A stretch of 64,000 bases of DNA from Microcoleus sp. FACHB-61 (GTDB lineage Bacteria > Cyanobacteriota > Cyanobacteriia > Cyanobacteriales > Microcoleaceae): contig JACJNY010000025.1 of the NCBI GenBank assembly GCA_014695295.1, positions 62,001 through 126,000 of the forward strand, written 5' to 3'. How positions within the stretch are numbered: the first letter of the stretch is position 1; each line of letters starts with the position of its first letter. The notes beneath the pieces were generated by a model that made no database searches, had not been told where the DNA came from, and was given only the letters and a program-made list of their open reading frames with translations. Below, piece by piece: positions 45,483-53,952 of this stretch. The position numbers and the translations under genes were made by a program.

Positions 45483-45845
45483 ATGGTAGAACTAAATCAG
45501 TTAGTGTTAGAGCTTGAAAGCAACCTCAAATGGGAAGGACTTATAGAAGAATGGACAGAACGCCGGGAAAGTTGGGTTAGCGATGTGGCCTCATCAGTTA
45601 ACCTGACATATCTAGCAGAATTGCTAGTTGAATTGGAATCTAACTTGCAGTGGGAATCGGTGGATATTCAGTGGCAAGAGCGCCGGGAAAGTTGGGTAGA
45701 AGAATGTCTTGCAGCATCGATTGTTCAAGAAGTATCAAGTTTATTGCTGGAACTAGAAACCAATATAAATTCGGAAGCTATGGCTGATGAATGGCAGCAG
45801 AATCGCGACAATTGGGTACAGCAAATGCACAATTTTAACGCGTAG
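45483..45845 (+). CDS. Three-repeat helical protein of unknown function, copy A
   Basis: 120 residues made of three copies of a 39-residue repeat: LVLELESNLKWEG..EEW then ERRESWV; LLVELESNLQWES..IQW then ERRESWV; LLLELETNINSEA..DEW then NRDNWV. Consensus: L.LELESN..WE.....W..RRESWV. No family was recognised. Charged, Trp-rich and predicted helical, soluble, without signal peptide. ATG is preceded by a TATAAT-like box (45443-45448), and the same upstream block GTATAATTGTAGCACAAAC recurs before copy A' at 46214. It is convergent with a TetR fragment. Confidence 0.75.
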   Translation: MVELNQLVLELESNLKWEGLIEEWTERRESWVSDVASSVNLTYLAELLVELESNLQWESVDIQWQERRESWVEECLAASIVQEVSSLLLELETNINSEAMADEWQQNRDNWVQQMHNFNA

Positions 45846-45913
45846 TTTCTACGAGTCAGAGCCTGTAGATATGCGTTCCCAGGCTCTATAATTTCCTAAT
45901 GACTAATGACTAA

Positions 45914-46138
45914 TTATTCATCTTTCTGCAAAACGCAATTCAGAAAAATATCAGCGAGTCCTTCAGCCATTTCCTGCATTTGCTGCCGAGAAGCATTCGG
46001 CTCCATAACCGTATTTTGACTGAAGCCCGCGACTGCAAACATTCCCAAAAATACCTGAGCGACAATCTTCGGATTCATCTTTGGATAAACTTGTTTTTCC
46101 ATCGCCGTTTCCAAAAAAGCCTCAGCGACATTGCTCAT
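45914..46138 (-). pseudogene. TetR-family regulator, C-terminal fragment
   Basis: From ATG 46138: MSNVAEAFLETAMEKQVYPK then MNPKIVAQVFLGMFAVAGFS and MQEMAEGLADIFLN. It matches the last 74 residues of the intact TetR gene at 47131-47748 with about a dozen substitutions. The DNA-binding half is missing; homology ends at MS(N/H)VAEAF, where promoter DNA of copy A' begins. It is a broken partial duplicate. Confidence 0.85.
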
Positions 46139-46213
46139 TATAAAAAACCAACAGTCTAAATCAATAAAATTTGTACAATTATAGCACAAACTGCAAACAA
46201 TACAAAATTTAAT

Positions 46214-46576
46214 ATGGTAGAGCTAAACCAATTACTGTTAGAGTTTCAAGCCCACCTAAACGGGGACGCAGTGACGCAAGAATGGAAAGAACGTCGCAAC
46301 TGTTGGATGAGCGAGGTGTCAGCAGCAATTGACGAAAAACACCTAGCCAAATTGCTAGTTGAATTAGAATCAAATTTTCAGCGAGAAGCGGTACAAAGTC
46401 TCTGGAAAAGGCTCCGGGAAAGTTGGGTAGAAGAATGTCATATAGCATCAACGCTGGAAGAAGTATCAAGTCTATTGCTGGAACTTGAAAGCAATACAAC
46501 TTGGGAAGTAGTGACGGATGAATGGCAGGATAATCGGGAGAATTGGGTACAGCAAATGTACGAATTTATAGAGTAA
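46214..46576 (+). CDS. Three-repeat helical protein of unknown function, copy A'
   Basis: 120 residues, paralog of the protein at 45483 with the same three 39-residue repeats: LLLEFQAHLNGDA..QEW then ERRNCWM; LLVELESNFQREAV..LW then LRESWVEEC; LLLELESNTTWEVVTDEW then NRENWVQQMY. Repeat three is the most conserved between copies, repeat one the least. Upstream GTACAATTATAGCACAAACT parallels the block before copy A. It is convergent with the GNAT gene (8-bp gap). No function can be assigned. Confidence 0.75.
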   Translation: MVELNQLLLEFQAHLNGDAVTQEWKERRNCWMSEVSAAIDEKHLAKLLVELESNFQREAVQSLWKRLRESWVEECHIASTLEEVSSLLLELESNTTWEVVTDEWQDNRENWVQQMYEFIE

Positions 46577-46584
46577 TAATTCAC

Positions 46585-47106
46585 TTATTCAAAATCAACT
46601 TTCATGGTGAATGATGTTTCTCCTGTGCGGTTGATTGTCTCGCTTCCGTCAATTACTTTAAATCCCGAGCGCTGGTACAAACTCAGGGCCCGATTTGAGC
46701 TTCTGACACTCAGGGATAGCGATCGATAAGAAACTTTGGCTGCTGACAGCAAACGAGCCAGCAACTGCGTCCCTACACCCTGATTTGTATATTCTGGAAG
46801 AACGGCGATCGCCAATTCCGGGGTAGTATCGTCAACCCAGCCAAACCCCTTGTCATCCTCTGCAAACAAACGCAGCCAGGCGGCTCCTACTGGCTGGCTC
46901 CCGTTCAATTCGATTGCTGCGAAGCCCAGATCGTTTGCACGTCCCCAATTCTTGACATATTTCGCAATTAAAGGATGATTCACAACCGCTTGCACAGTTG
47001 ATTCGCCTTCTTCTGCCATGTGCGCCGCTTCATACAGCATTTGCCACAGCAAAGGCTCGTCTTCCTGGGTTAGTGGCCGAATAGAATAGTGCAAAATTGG
47101 GCCCAT
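46585..47106 (-). CDS. GNAT-family N-acetyltransferase
   Basis: 173 residues. Motif A is present as ELAIAVLPEYTNQGVGTQLL (Q..G.G/A acetyl-CoA pyrophosphate loop) followed by ARLLSAA; motif B is VRSSNRALSLYQRSGFKVID. The N-terminus (YSIRPLTQEDEPLLWQMLYE) is also typical. GNAT enzymes transfer acetyl groups from acetyl-CoA to amines; the substrate is unknown. It lies 24 bp downstream of the TetR gene on the same strand, so they form a likely regulator-enzyme operon. Confidence 0.9.
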   Translation of the reverse strand: MGPILHYSIRPLTQEDEPLLWQMLYEAAHMAEEGESTVQAVVNHPLIAKYVKNWGRANDLGFAAIELNGSQPVGAAWLRLFAEDDKGFGWVDDTTPELAIAVLPEYTNQGVGTQLLARLLSAAKVSYRSLSLSVRSSNRALSLYQRSGFKVIDGSETINRTGETSFTMKVDFE

Positions 47107-47130
47107 AACAACTTTTCCCTGTTGCCCTAA

Positions 47131-47748
47131 TTATTCATCTTTCTGCAAAACCCCATTCAGAAAAATATCGGCTAATCCTTCAGCCATTTCCTGCATTTCC
47201 TGCGGAGAAGCATTCGGCTCCATAATCGTATTTTGACTGAAGCCCGCGACTGCAAACATTCCCAAAAATACCTGAGCGACAATCTTCGGATTCATCTTCC
47301 GATAAACTCCTTTTTCCATCGCAGTTTCAAAAAAAGCCTCAGCCACATGGCTCATTTTTCCGATGACTTCCAACTGAATTCTGTCCCGCAAATCCGGGTG
47401 AAATTGCGCCTCCAAAAAACACACCCGCATCATGTCGCTATTCTCGCGAATATTCAGCATCCGCCGCCGCATCACCTGAGCCACTGCTTTGTAACTGCCC
47501 ATCTCGCTCAATTCTGTCAGCAAATCCGTCAGCAACTCCACCCATCCTTGCGTCGCCACCTCAATCAAAATCGCTTTTTTATTATCAAAATGCCGAAATA
47601 GTGTACCCTCCGCCACCCCCGCCGCCGCTGCTAAATCGCGAGTTGTCGTGCCGTCGTATCCGCTGCGGGCAAACAACCGCTGAGCGGCTTGTAAAATCCG
47701 CTTCTTGGTTTCTGTTTCAGAAGGAGGAGACTGATTAAAAATTCGCAT
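47131..47748 (-). CDS. TetR/AcrR-family transcriptional regulator
   Basis: 205 residues. The N-terminal HTH is typical: TKKRILQAAQRLFARSGYDG, TTRDLAAAAGVAEGTLFRHF, then DNKKAIL. The C-terminal half (MSHVAEAFFETAMEKGVYRK, IVAQVFLGMFAVAGFSQNT) is the ligand-binding and dimer part. It would repress its own transcript and probably the GNAT gene behind it. The last 74 codons have a diverged duplicate at 45914-46138. Confidence 0.93.
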   Translation of the reverse strand: MRIFNQSPPSETETKKRILQAAQRLFARSGYDGTTTRDLAAAAGVAEGTLFRHFDNKKAILIEVATQGWVELLTDLLTELSEMGSYKAVAQVMRRRMLNIRENSDMMRVCFLEAQFHPDLRDRIQLEVIGKMSHVAEAFFETAMEKGVYRKMNPKIVAQVFLGMFAVAGFSQNTIMEPNASPQEMQEMAEGLADIFLNGVLQKDE

Positions 47749-48030
47749 GGCTTTGCAATCGATAATTGGCGACTTGGAACTACGGATTCGGGACTGAAGG
47801 GCTAAATAATGTTAAGTTTTAAGTTGTGCGCGGCTTTTATCCCAAACTTAAAACTCCTCGCCGGGCTCCAGACCCTTTTTGAGATTTGCTGTATCAGCCT
47901 AACATCTGCAGCGCAACAGATCGCTTATGCCTCCAAAAATCTTTATCCTGAGAAAAGAATCCCTGGCCGCCGAGCACAAACATTTTTTTGTTTGACAATC
48001 CAAAATCTAAAATCTAAAATCTAAAATCGA
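47749..48030. other. Spacer between tetR and the M16 gene
   Basis: No supportable gene; both divergent promoters should lie here. The final 27 bases (48002-48028) are an AAAATCT tandem repeat directly before the next ATG. Confidence 0.5.
48002..48028. repeat. AAAATCT heptamer repeat before an M16 peptidase start
   Basis: Nearly four tandem AAAATCT units end two bases before ATG 48031, taking the place where a ribosome-binding site would be expected. Confidence 0.85.
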
Positions 48031-49626
48031 ATGACCCCGCAGTTCCAAAAACCCCGTGAAGCGAAGCTATCCCGTAGGGAATCGCCCGATCGCCAAACTC
48101 GATTCATCGCCTTCCTGCTGGCCGCTGTACTGCTGTGGTGGGGAATTTCTCCCGAAACCGCCCTCGCCCGCCCCAACCCCGCTAGCGGCTCCCAAGCAGT
48201 CTCTGTTCAACCGTCGCTCGATCGAGTAATCAGCCAAGTCAGCGAATTTAAGCTCGACAACGGCATGAAATTCATCGTACTCGAAAGGCCCAGAGCGCCC
48301 GTAGCATCGTTTCTGATTCACGCCGATGTCGGCGGCGCAAACGAACCCGACGGTCAAACAGGTGTCGCTCACTATCTCGAACATTTAGCCTTCAAAGGCA
48401 CGCCAAAAATCGGCACTACCGACTACAAAGCCGAAAAGCCACTGCTAGAAAAACAAGACCAACTCTTCGAGCAAATGCAAGCAGCCAAGGCCAGCGGCAA
48501 AACTGAAGAAGTCGCCAAATTAAAAGCAGAATTTGACAAAGTTGAAGCAGAAGCTTCGCAATTTGTCAAGCGCAACGAACTCGGCAAAATAGTCGAACAA
48601 GCAGGCGGAGTCGGACTAAATGCCGCTACTTCCACCGACGCCACAATGTATTTTTACAGCCTCCCAGCTAACAAGTTAGAAATGTGGATGTCGCTGGAAT
48701 CCGAGCGATTTCTAGAACCTGTATTTCGGGAATTTTACAAAGAAAAACAGGTAATTTTAGAAGAGCGCAGGCTGCGAACCGAGAATTCTCCGATCGGACA
48801 AATGGTTGAAGTTTTTGCCAACAAAGCTTTCTCTGCTCATCCCTACCGCCGCCCCGTAATTGGCTACAGTGAAGACATTCAAAACCTCAGCCGCAGCGAC
48901 GTGCAGAAGTTTTTCGAGACTCACTATGTCCCCAGCAAGCTGACTGTTGCGGTGGTAGGAGACGTGAAAGCTTCGGAGGTGAAGCGACTCGCTCAAATTT
49001 ATTTCGGCCGTTACAAGGCGAAACCAGCGCCTCGAGAATTGCAGATTGTCGAACCTCCCCAAACGCAAACTCAGGAAGTCACGCTGAGATTAAAAACTCA
49101 ACCTTGGTATTTGGAAGGATACCACCGGCCGGCGATGAATCATCCCGACAATGCGATTTATGAAATGATTGGTTCTTTGCTCAGCGATGGCCGCACTTCT
49201 CGGCTTTACAAATCTTTGGTAGAACAGCAGCAATTGGCGCTGGCTGCTCAAGGTTTCAGCGGTTATCCGGGGGAAAAGTATCCGAATTTGATGTTATTTT
49301 ACGCTCAAACTGCTCCGGGCCGCACGGTTGATGAAGTAGCCGCAGCTTTGAGCAAGGAAATCGAGCGCCTGAAAACTGAGCCGGTTTCTGCTTTGGAATT
49401 GGAGCGCGTGAAAACTCAGGCGAGAGCCGATTTGTTGCGATCGCTCAATTCTAATATGGGCATGGCATTTGCACTGGTGGACTATCAAGTGAAAACCGGT
49501 TCGTGGCGAAATTTGTTCAAGGAATTGGATGCGATCGCGGCTGTTACTCCCGCTGACATTCAGCGTGTCGCTCAGGCAACTTTCCGTCCGGAAAATCGCA
49601 CGATTGGTAAGCTTTTGCCACTGTAA
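48031..49626 (+). CDS. M16 family zinc metallopeptidase, catalytic member
   Basis: 531 residues. The inverted zinc motif HxxEH is in GVAHYLEHLAFKGT (His114, Glu117, His118), with the distal Glu in the ...EPVFREFYKEKQVILEERR region. A hydrophobic segment (FIAFLLAAVLLWWGIS) then ETALARP is a signal peptide, so the enzyme acts in the periplasm. The extra N-terminal residues (KPREAKLSRRESPDRQ) are encoded by a dispersed GAAGCGAAGC repeat, so the true start may be uncertain; no ribosome-binding site is visible before ATG 48031. It pairs with the non-catalytic homologue downstream, as in other bacterial PqqL/YmxG-like pairs. Confidence 0.93.
   Translation: MTPQFQKPREAKLSRRESPDRQTRFIAFLLAAVLLWWGISPETALARPNPASGSQAVSVQPSLDRVISQVSEFKLDNGMKFIVLERPRAPVASFLIHADVGGANEPDGQTGVAHYLEHLAFKGTPKIGTTDYKAEKPLLEKQDQLFEQMQAAKASGKTEEVAKLKAEFDKVEAEASQFVKRNELGKIVEQAGGVGLNAATSTDATMYFYSLPANKLEMWMSLESERFLEPVFREFYKEKQVILEERRLRTENSPIGQMVEVFANKAFSAHPYRRPVIGYSEDIQNLSRSDVQKFFETHYVPSKLTVAVVGDVKASEVKRLAQIYFGRYKAKPAPRELQIVEPPQTQTQEVTLRLKTQPWYLEGYHRPAMNHPDNAIYEMIGSLLSDGRTSRLYKSLVEQQQLALAAQGFSGYPGEKYPNLMLFYAQTAPGRTVDEVAAALSKEIERLKTEPVSALELERVKTQARADLLRSLNSNMGMAFALVDYQVKTGSWRNLFKELDAIAAVTPADIQRVAQATFRPENRTIGKLLPL
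48056..48090. repeat. GAAGCGAAGCTATCCCGTAGGG-type repeat in the M16 N-terminus
   Basis: A familiar interspersed cyanobacterial sequence (GTGAAGCGAAGC, CCGTAGGGAATCGC). Here it encodes REAKLSRRESPD just before the signal-peptide core. Confidence 0.6.
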
Positions 49627-49682
49627 GAAGAAGGAAGAAGGAAGAAGGAAGAAGCAAGAAGGAAGAAGGAAGAAGGAAGAAA
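49627..49682. repeat. Eight tandem GAAGAAG heptamers
   Basis: Exactly eight 7-bp units, with substitutions only in units five (CAAGAAG) and eight (GAAGAAA), begin at the base after the M16 stop codon. This is a textbook STRR-type heptamer array. Confidence 0.93.
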
Positions 49683-49873
49683 GACTCGTTCTCAGGCTCT
49701 GCCTGGCCTGGGAACGCAGATTCAGAGGCTCTGCCTCGATTTAGAATCGGCGGTTGAAATCGATCCTACACAAACGAAGTCTGCCCGTGCAGACTAAGAA
49801 ATAGACTCGCATTTAGGGCAGGTACGAAGCACCGCCCCTACGCTATGTCACAATAGAAAACTTAGGAGAAAGA

Positions 49874-51355
49874 ATGAAAAGGACTAAATTGAAACTGAAA
49901 AAAGTAAAATTATTTCTGCTGTCGCTTTGCTTTTTTACTGTTTCACTGGGCACGTTTAATTTGTTACCTTCCTTCGCGGCTGTACCAAAACACTACGACG
50001 AATTAACATTCCCGGCGGTGCCAGAAATTAAACTACCTAAATACACTCGCTTCGAGCTAAAAAATGGCATCCGGGTGTATCTGATGGAAGACCGGGAACT
50101 CCCGTTAGTCGGGGGAACGGCTTTATTTCGCACTGGCGAGCGCTTTGAACCTGCCGATAAAATTGGACTGGGAAGTTTGACGGGAGAAGTGATGCGAACT
50201 GGCGGCACGAGCCGGCATACGGCTGATGAACTAAATCAGTTGCTAGAACAGCGAGCAGCTTCGGTAGAAACGGGGATTGATGTTTCTTCTGGCACTGCTA
50301 ATTTTAGTGCTTTAGCTGAAGATTTGGAACCCGTATTTGACCTATTTTCGGAAGTGATTCGGGAGCCAATATTTGCTAAGGAAAAGTTAGATTTAGCGAA
50401 GAACCAAACTCAAGGTGCGATCGCCCGCCGCAATGACGATCCTAACGATATTACCGGCCGCGAGTTTGAAAAGTTAATTTATGGCGATCGCAGTCCTTAC
50501 GCGCGCACGGTAGAATACAAAACCCTCGCCAATATTTCCCGCGACGATTTGGTGAGTTTCTACCAGAAATATTTCCATCCCAAGAATATGATTTTGGGTA
50601 TTTCTGGCGACTTTGATACAGCTAAAATGCGATCGCTCGTCGAGCAAAAATTTGGCAACTGGCAACCTAGTCAAAGTGCAGAAGTGCCTCCGCTACCAAC
50701 CGTATCGCCAGCCAAGGGCGGCGGCATATTTTTGGTAAATCAGCCGCAATTAAGTCAAAGTTACGTGCAAATGGGACATTTGGGCGGAATGCTCAGCAGT
50801 CCAGATTACGGTGCTTTGGATGTAATGAACGGGGTTCTCAACGGTTTCGGCGGCCGTTTGTTCAATAACGTGCGATCGCGCCAAGGTTTAGCTTATTCAG
50901 TATACGCCGCTTGGAGTCCGAGATATGACTATCCGGGGGTGTTTGTCGCTGGAGGCCAAACGCGATCGGATGCCACAGTACCGTTGATCCAGGCAATTCG
51001 GGCAGAGATCGAGCGTATCCGCACCGAACCAATTACCCCGGAAGAATTAGCTTTTGCTAAAGATTCCACCCTGAATTCTTTCATCTTCAAATTTGAAAAT
51101 CCCAGTCAAACTTTGTCGCGATTAATCCGCTACGAATACTACGGTTATCCCGAAGATTTCATTTTTCGCTACCGCCGCAGCATCGAAGCAGCAACAATTG
51201 CCGACGTGCAGCGCGTAGCCAAGACTTACTTGAAACCGGAGAATCTGGTAACATTAGTAGTGGGAAATAGTGCGGCAATTGAACCGCCGTTATCGAGTTT
51301 GGGAACTTCGGTAAAAGTGCAACCTGTTGATATCACAATTCCCTCGGCCACTTAA
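49874..51355 (+). CDS. M16 family peptidase-like protein, non-catalytic partner
   Basis: 493 residues with a signal peptide (LFLLSLCFFTVSLGTFNLLP). It follows the M16 fold (VYLMEDRELPLVGGTALFRT, GGRLFNNVRSRQGLAYSVYA, the R..QGLAY Arg-Tyr substrate motif present), but where the HxxEH motif should be it reads TGGTSRHTADELNQLLEQRA, with no zinc ligands. In bacterial M16 pairs such a subunit supplies the substrate-binding Arg/Tyr while the partner supplies zinc. ATG 49874 follows AGGAGAAAGA. It is 247 bp from its partner, with repeats between. Confidence 0.92.
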   Translation: MKRTKLKLKKVKLFLLSLCFFTVSLGTFNLLPSFAAVPKHYDELTFPAVPEIKLPKYTRFELKNGIRVYLMEDRELPLVGGTALFRTGERFEPADKIGLGSLTGEVMRTGGTSRHTADELNQLLEQRAASVETGIDVSSGTANFSALAEDLEPVFDLFSEVIREPIFAKEKLDLAKNQTQGAIARRNDDPNDITGREFEKLIYGDRSPYARTVEYKTLANISRDDLVSFYQKYFHPKNMILGISGDFDTAKMRSLVEQKFGNWQPSQSAEVPPLPTVSPAKGGGIFLVNQPQLSQSYVQMGHLGGMLSSPDYGALDVMNGVLNGFGGRLFNNVRSRQGLAYSVYAAWSPRYDYPGVFVAGGQTRSDATVPLIQAIRAEIERIRTEPITPEELAFAKDSTLNSFIFKFENPSQTLSRLIRYEYYGYPEDFIFRYRRSIEAATIADVQRVAKTYLKPENLVTLVVGNSAAIEPPLSSLGTSVKVQPVDITIPSAT

Positions 51356-51389
51356 TTTATTTGTGATTAGGAGTCGCCGATCCGGGTAA

Positions 51390-51410
51390 GGACACGGCAA
51401 TGCCGTGTCC
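51390..51410. repeat. GGACACGGCA-type palindrome
   Basis: GGACACGGCA and TGCCGTGTCC pair perfectly with a one-base centre. It lies between the stops of the convergent M16 and asnS genes. The same half-site (GACACGGCACTGCC...) forms the large inverted repeat at 63741-63801. Confidence 0.8.
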
Positions 51411-51435
51411 CTCCTCTTTGCCGCACAATCCTCAA

Positions 51436-52827
51436 CTAAAAATCAATGCTCAAAGGCGCTCTCGGAAACGGAATCACATCCCGAATATTCCCCATTCCCG
51501 TCATAAACTGCACTAACCGCTCAAATCCCAAACCAAACCCAGCGTGAGGCACAGTACCGTAGCGGCGCAAATCCAAATACCACCACAATTCCTCCTTATT
51601 CATACCCTGCGCTTCCATGCGCCGCTCCAACACATCCAGCCTTTCTTCCCGCTGCGAACCGCCGATAATTTCCCCAATATTAGGAGCCAAAACATCCATT
51701 GCTCGCACCGTTTTCTCGTCCTCGTTTAAACGCATATAAAATGCTTTAATCCCGACGGGATAATCGCTGACAATTGTCGGCTTTTTAAACAAGTCCTCAG
51801 CCAAATAACGCTCGTGTTCCGACTGCAAATCCAAACCCCAACTTACCGGAAAATCAAACTTTTTGTCTGCTTTTTCCAAAAGTGCGATCGCCTCTGTATA
51901 AGTAATCCGCTCAAACTGATTATTAATGATATTTTCAGCAGTAGCCAAAACCGTCTTGTCAATGCGTTCGTTGAAAAACTCCATATCTTCCGGGCAACGA
52001 TCCAAAACGTATTTAAAAATGTATTTTAAAAACGCCTCAGCCAAATCCATATCTCCGTGCAAATCGCAGAAAGCCATCTCCGGTTCAATCATCCAAAACT
52101 CAGCCAAATGTCGCGAAGTATTAGAATTTTCCGCTCTAAAAGTCGGGCCAAAAGTGTAAACATTTCCGAAAGCCATCGCCATAACTTCCGCTTCCAACTG
52201 ACCGCTAACAGTTAAATAGGCGCGCTTTCCAAAAAAGTCTTTAGCATAATCAACCTCTTGGGAATCAGTGCGCGGCACATTCTTTAAATCAAAGTTGGTA
52301 ACGGCGAACATTTCCCCCGCACCTTCGCAGTCGCTAGCAGCAATAATCGGAGTATGAACCCACAAAAAACCGCGTTCTTGAAAAAATTGGTGTACCGCCG
52401 CCGAACAAGCATTGCGGACTCGAAAGACAGCACCGTGGGTGTTTGTGCGCGGCCGCAAATGCGCGATTGTCCGCAAGAATTCAAAGGAATGGCGCTTTTT
52501 TTGCAGCGGATAAGTTTGCGGGTCTGCATCGCCGTAAACTTGTACTTGTGAGGCTTTCAACTCAATTCGCTGTCCTTTTGCCGGAGATGCTACCAGCACT
52601 CCCGACACTTCTAGAGATGCACCTGTATTCAGTTGTTTCAGTACATTTTCAAAGTCTGGCAAATCGGAATTTATGACTACTTGCAAGTTAGCCATCGCCG
52701 AACCGTCGTTGACTTCGACAAAGGCAAATTCTTTCAATTCGCGTTTGGTACGAACCCAACCTTGAACAGTTACAGTTTCGTCTGGTTCACCGGCGCGCAA
52801 AATTGCTGCAATTCGTTGATTTGTCAT
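51436..52827 (-). CDS. asnS: Asparaginyl-tRNA synthetase
   Basis: The ATG at 52827 has AGGAG five bases upstream; a GTG two codons earlier overlaps that site and is rejected. 463 residues. N-terminal OB fold for anticodon binding ([20 protein letters not shown]), then class IIb motifs: motif 2 [20 protein letters not shown] and motif 3 [25 protein letters not shown] and PIIAAS mark AsnS rather than AspS. It charges tRNA-Asn with asparagine. Convergent with the M16 pair. Confidence 0.97.
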   Translation of the reverse strand: MTNQRIAAILRAGEPDETVTVQGWVRTKRELKEFAFVEVNDGSAMANLQVVINSDLPDFENVLKQLNTGASLEVSGVLVASPAKGQRIELKASQVQVYGDADPQTYPLQKKRHSFEFLRTIAHLRPRTNTHGAVFRVRNACSAAVHQFFQERGFLWVHTPIIAASDCEGAGEMFAVTNFDLKNVPRTDSQEVDYAKDFFGKRAYLTVSGQLEAEVMAMAFGNVYTFGPTFRAENSNTSRHLAEFWMIEPEMAFCDLHGDMDLAEAFLKYIFKYVLDRCPEDMEFFNERIDKTVLATAENIINNQFERITYTEAIALLEKADKKFDFPVSWGLDLQSEHERYLAEDLFKKPTIVSDYPVGIKAFYMRLNEDEKTVRAMDVLAPNIGEIIGGSQREERLDVLERRMEAQGMNKEELWWYLDLRRYGTVPHAGFGLGFERLVQFMTGMGNIRDVIPFPRAPLSIDF

Positions 52828-52880
52828 ATCCACTCCTGTTTATTTAATATTTTGCACCATATTTCTCTCTTTTCTCTTCC

Positions 52881-52907
52881 TCTGCGCCCTCTGCGCCCTC
52901 TGCGGTA
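52881..52907. repeat. CTCTGCGCC tandem repeat
   Basis: Three copies of a 9-bp CTCTGCG(CC/GT) unit lie upstream of asnS, ending TGCGGTAAATAAAA. This is a dispersed cyanobacterial repeat of intergenic regions. Confidence 0.8.
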
Positions 52908-52936
52908 AATAAAAAAATTAAAAATCTCCACATAGT

Positions 52937-53311
52937 TCAACCTGCATAGGATTTCAAAATCCAACCGATCAAAATGCCGAGTCCCCCAAAGCGAACTGCT
53001 TGCCAAAAAGGTTGTTTTATGCTTCCCCAAGAAAACAGGCTGCTTTCTAAATTCAACTCGATAGTTTCCAATTCTTGCTCAATTTCCCGCAATTCTTTTT
53101 TGAGTTGCGGCAATGGATTTTGGCGCTTGGACTGGCGGATTTCTTCGCGCCGATGGCCGAGTTCGACTTGGCGCTGTCGATCGACCTGAATTTGAGTGTA
53201 CCGTTCTTTCACTGCCGCGAGCGATCGCTCCACTGCTGCGAGCGCTTGAACAAACTCACTTTCATCATCTCCCGGTGTCTCTCGATTTAAATCTGACGGC
53301 TGTTGAGGCAT
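52937..53311 (-). CDS. Coiled-coil protein with C-terminal membrane anchor
   Basis: ATG 53311 (MPQQPSDLNRETPGDDESEF) is preferred to a TTG 21 bases upstream. 124 residues: a central helix with strong coiled-coil heptads (VERSLAAVKERYTQIQVDRQ, QLKKELREIEQELETIELNL) and a final segment AVRFGGLGILIGWILKSYAG that should span the membrane. No family recognised with confidence; homologues occur in cyanobacteria as small conserved proteins. Divergent from the next gene. Confidence 0.75.
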   Translation of the reverse strand: MPQQPSDLNRETPGDDESEFVQALAAVERSLAAVKERYTQIQVDRQRQVELGHRREEIRQSKRQNPLPQLKKELREIEQELETIELNLESSLFSWGSIKQPFWQAVRFGGLGILIGWILKSYAG

Positions 53312-53430
53312 TTTGATCTGCAAACCTGACAATAATTTAAAAAAACCAATTCGCTATTTAGTTGTTATTATGTCCAGTATATTATTTGTTAAATTTAGAA
53401 ACGGCAGCCAAATCGCTATAATTGCCACCT

Positions 53431-53706
53431 ATGCTTGAAACTACACAAACAACCCAAACTGTCAACCTCAACGAGCTTAGCACGGTAGAACTAGCCCAAG
53501 CTCTCGCCGCGCGCCTCGCCATCCCCGAAAAAGATTGGCACCGTCTCAAAGCCAACCGTTCCGCGCGGGCCGGAGAGCAAGCCGCGGCCGCTCTGGTCTT
53601 TTTGCTCAAAAAACAGCCAGCAGAAGCTCTCCCGCGCTTAAAACAAGCAGCAGGATGGCTGGATGGATCTATATCTGCTCCCCCCTGTCCCACCCACGGC
53701 AAATAA
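53431..53706 (+). CDS. Small conserved cyanobacterial protein
   Basis: ATG 53431 (MLETTQTTQTVNLNELS) is chosen over a TTG three codons upstream. 91 residues: TVELAQALAARLAIPEKDWH followed by RLKANRSARAGEQAAAALVF, then LPRLKQAAGWLDGSISAPPC and PTHGK. I recognise this as a cyanobacterial conserved family (probably DUF6439, from memory), soluble and helical with a C-terminal Cys (PPCPTHG). No role is known. A hairpin at 53760 may end the transcript. Confidence 0.75.
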   Translation: MLETTQTTQTVNLNELSTVELAQALAARLAIPEKDWHRLKANRSARAGEQAAAALVFLLKKQPAEALPRLKQAAGWLDGSISAPPCPTHGK

Positions 53707-53759
53707 TTTTGAGTTTTGAGTCTTGAGTTTTGACTTGATGAGTAGCTCAAAACTTAGAC

Positions 53760-53791
53760 AATCGCGCCGCTCGATCGAGCAGCGCGATTGT
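53760..53791. terminator. CAATCGCGC...GCGCGATTG hairpin
   Basis: A 9-bp stem encloses a nested GCTCGATCGAGC palindrome, 53 bp after the small gene at 53431. A T-rich stretch (TATACTTTTTTAAC) follows about 15 bases later. It may act as terminator for the plus-strand gene. Confidence 0.45.
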
Positions 53792-53952
53792 GAGTTCAAA
53801 AGATTTATACTTTTTTAACTCAAAACTCACTTTTTGCATTATGATTCAGCTATCAATAGCCAGATCCTCCAAATTCTCAATCCAATGTTCAGCCGGGGAA
53901 CGAAAAAATTCCCACGTCTAGCTGAGGTTAAAACTGCTGCCAAATAGCGGTT

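Noticed and set aside
47809-48024. 71-codon frame before the M16 gene
   Set aside because: Its end is encoded by the heptamer repeat (QNLKSKI) and no domain is visible.
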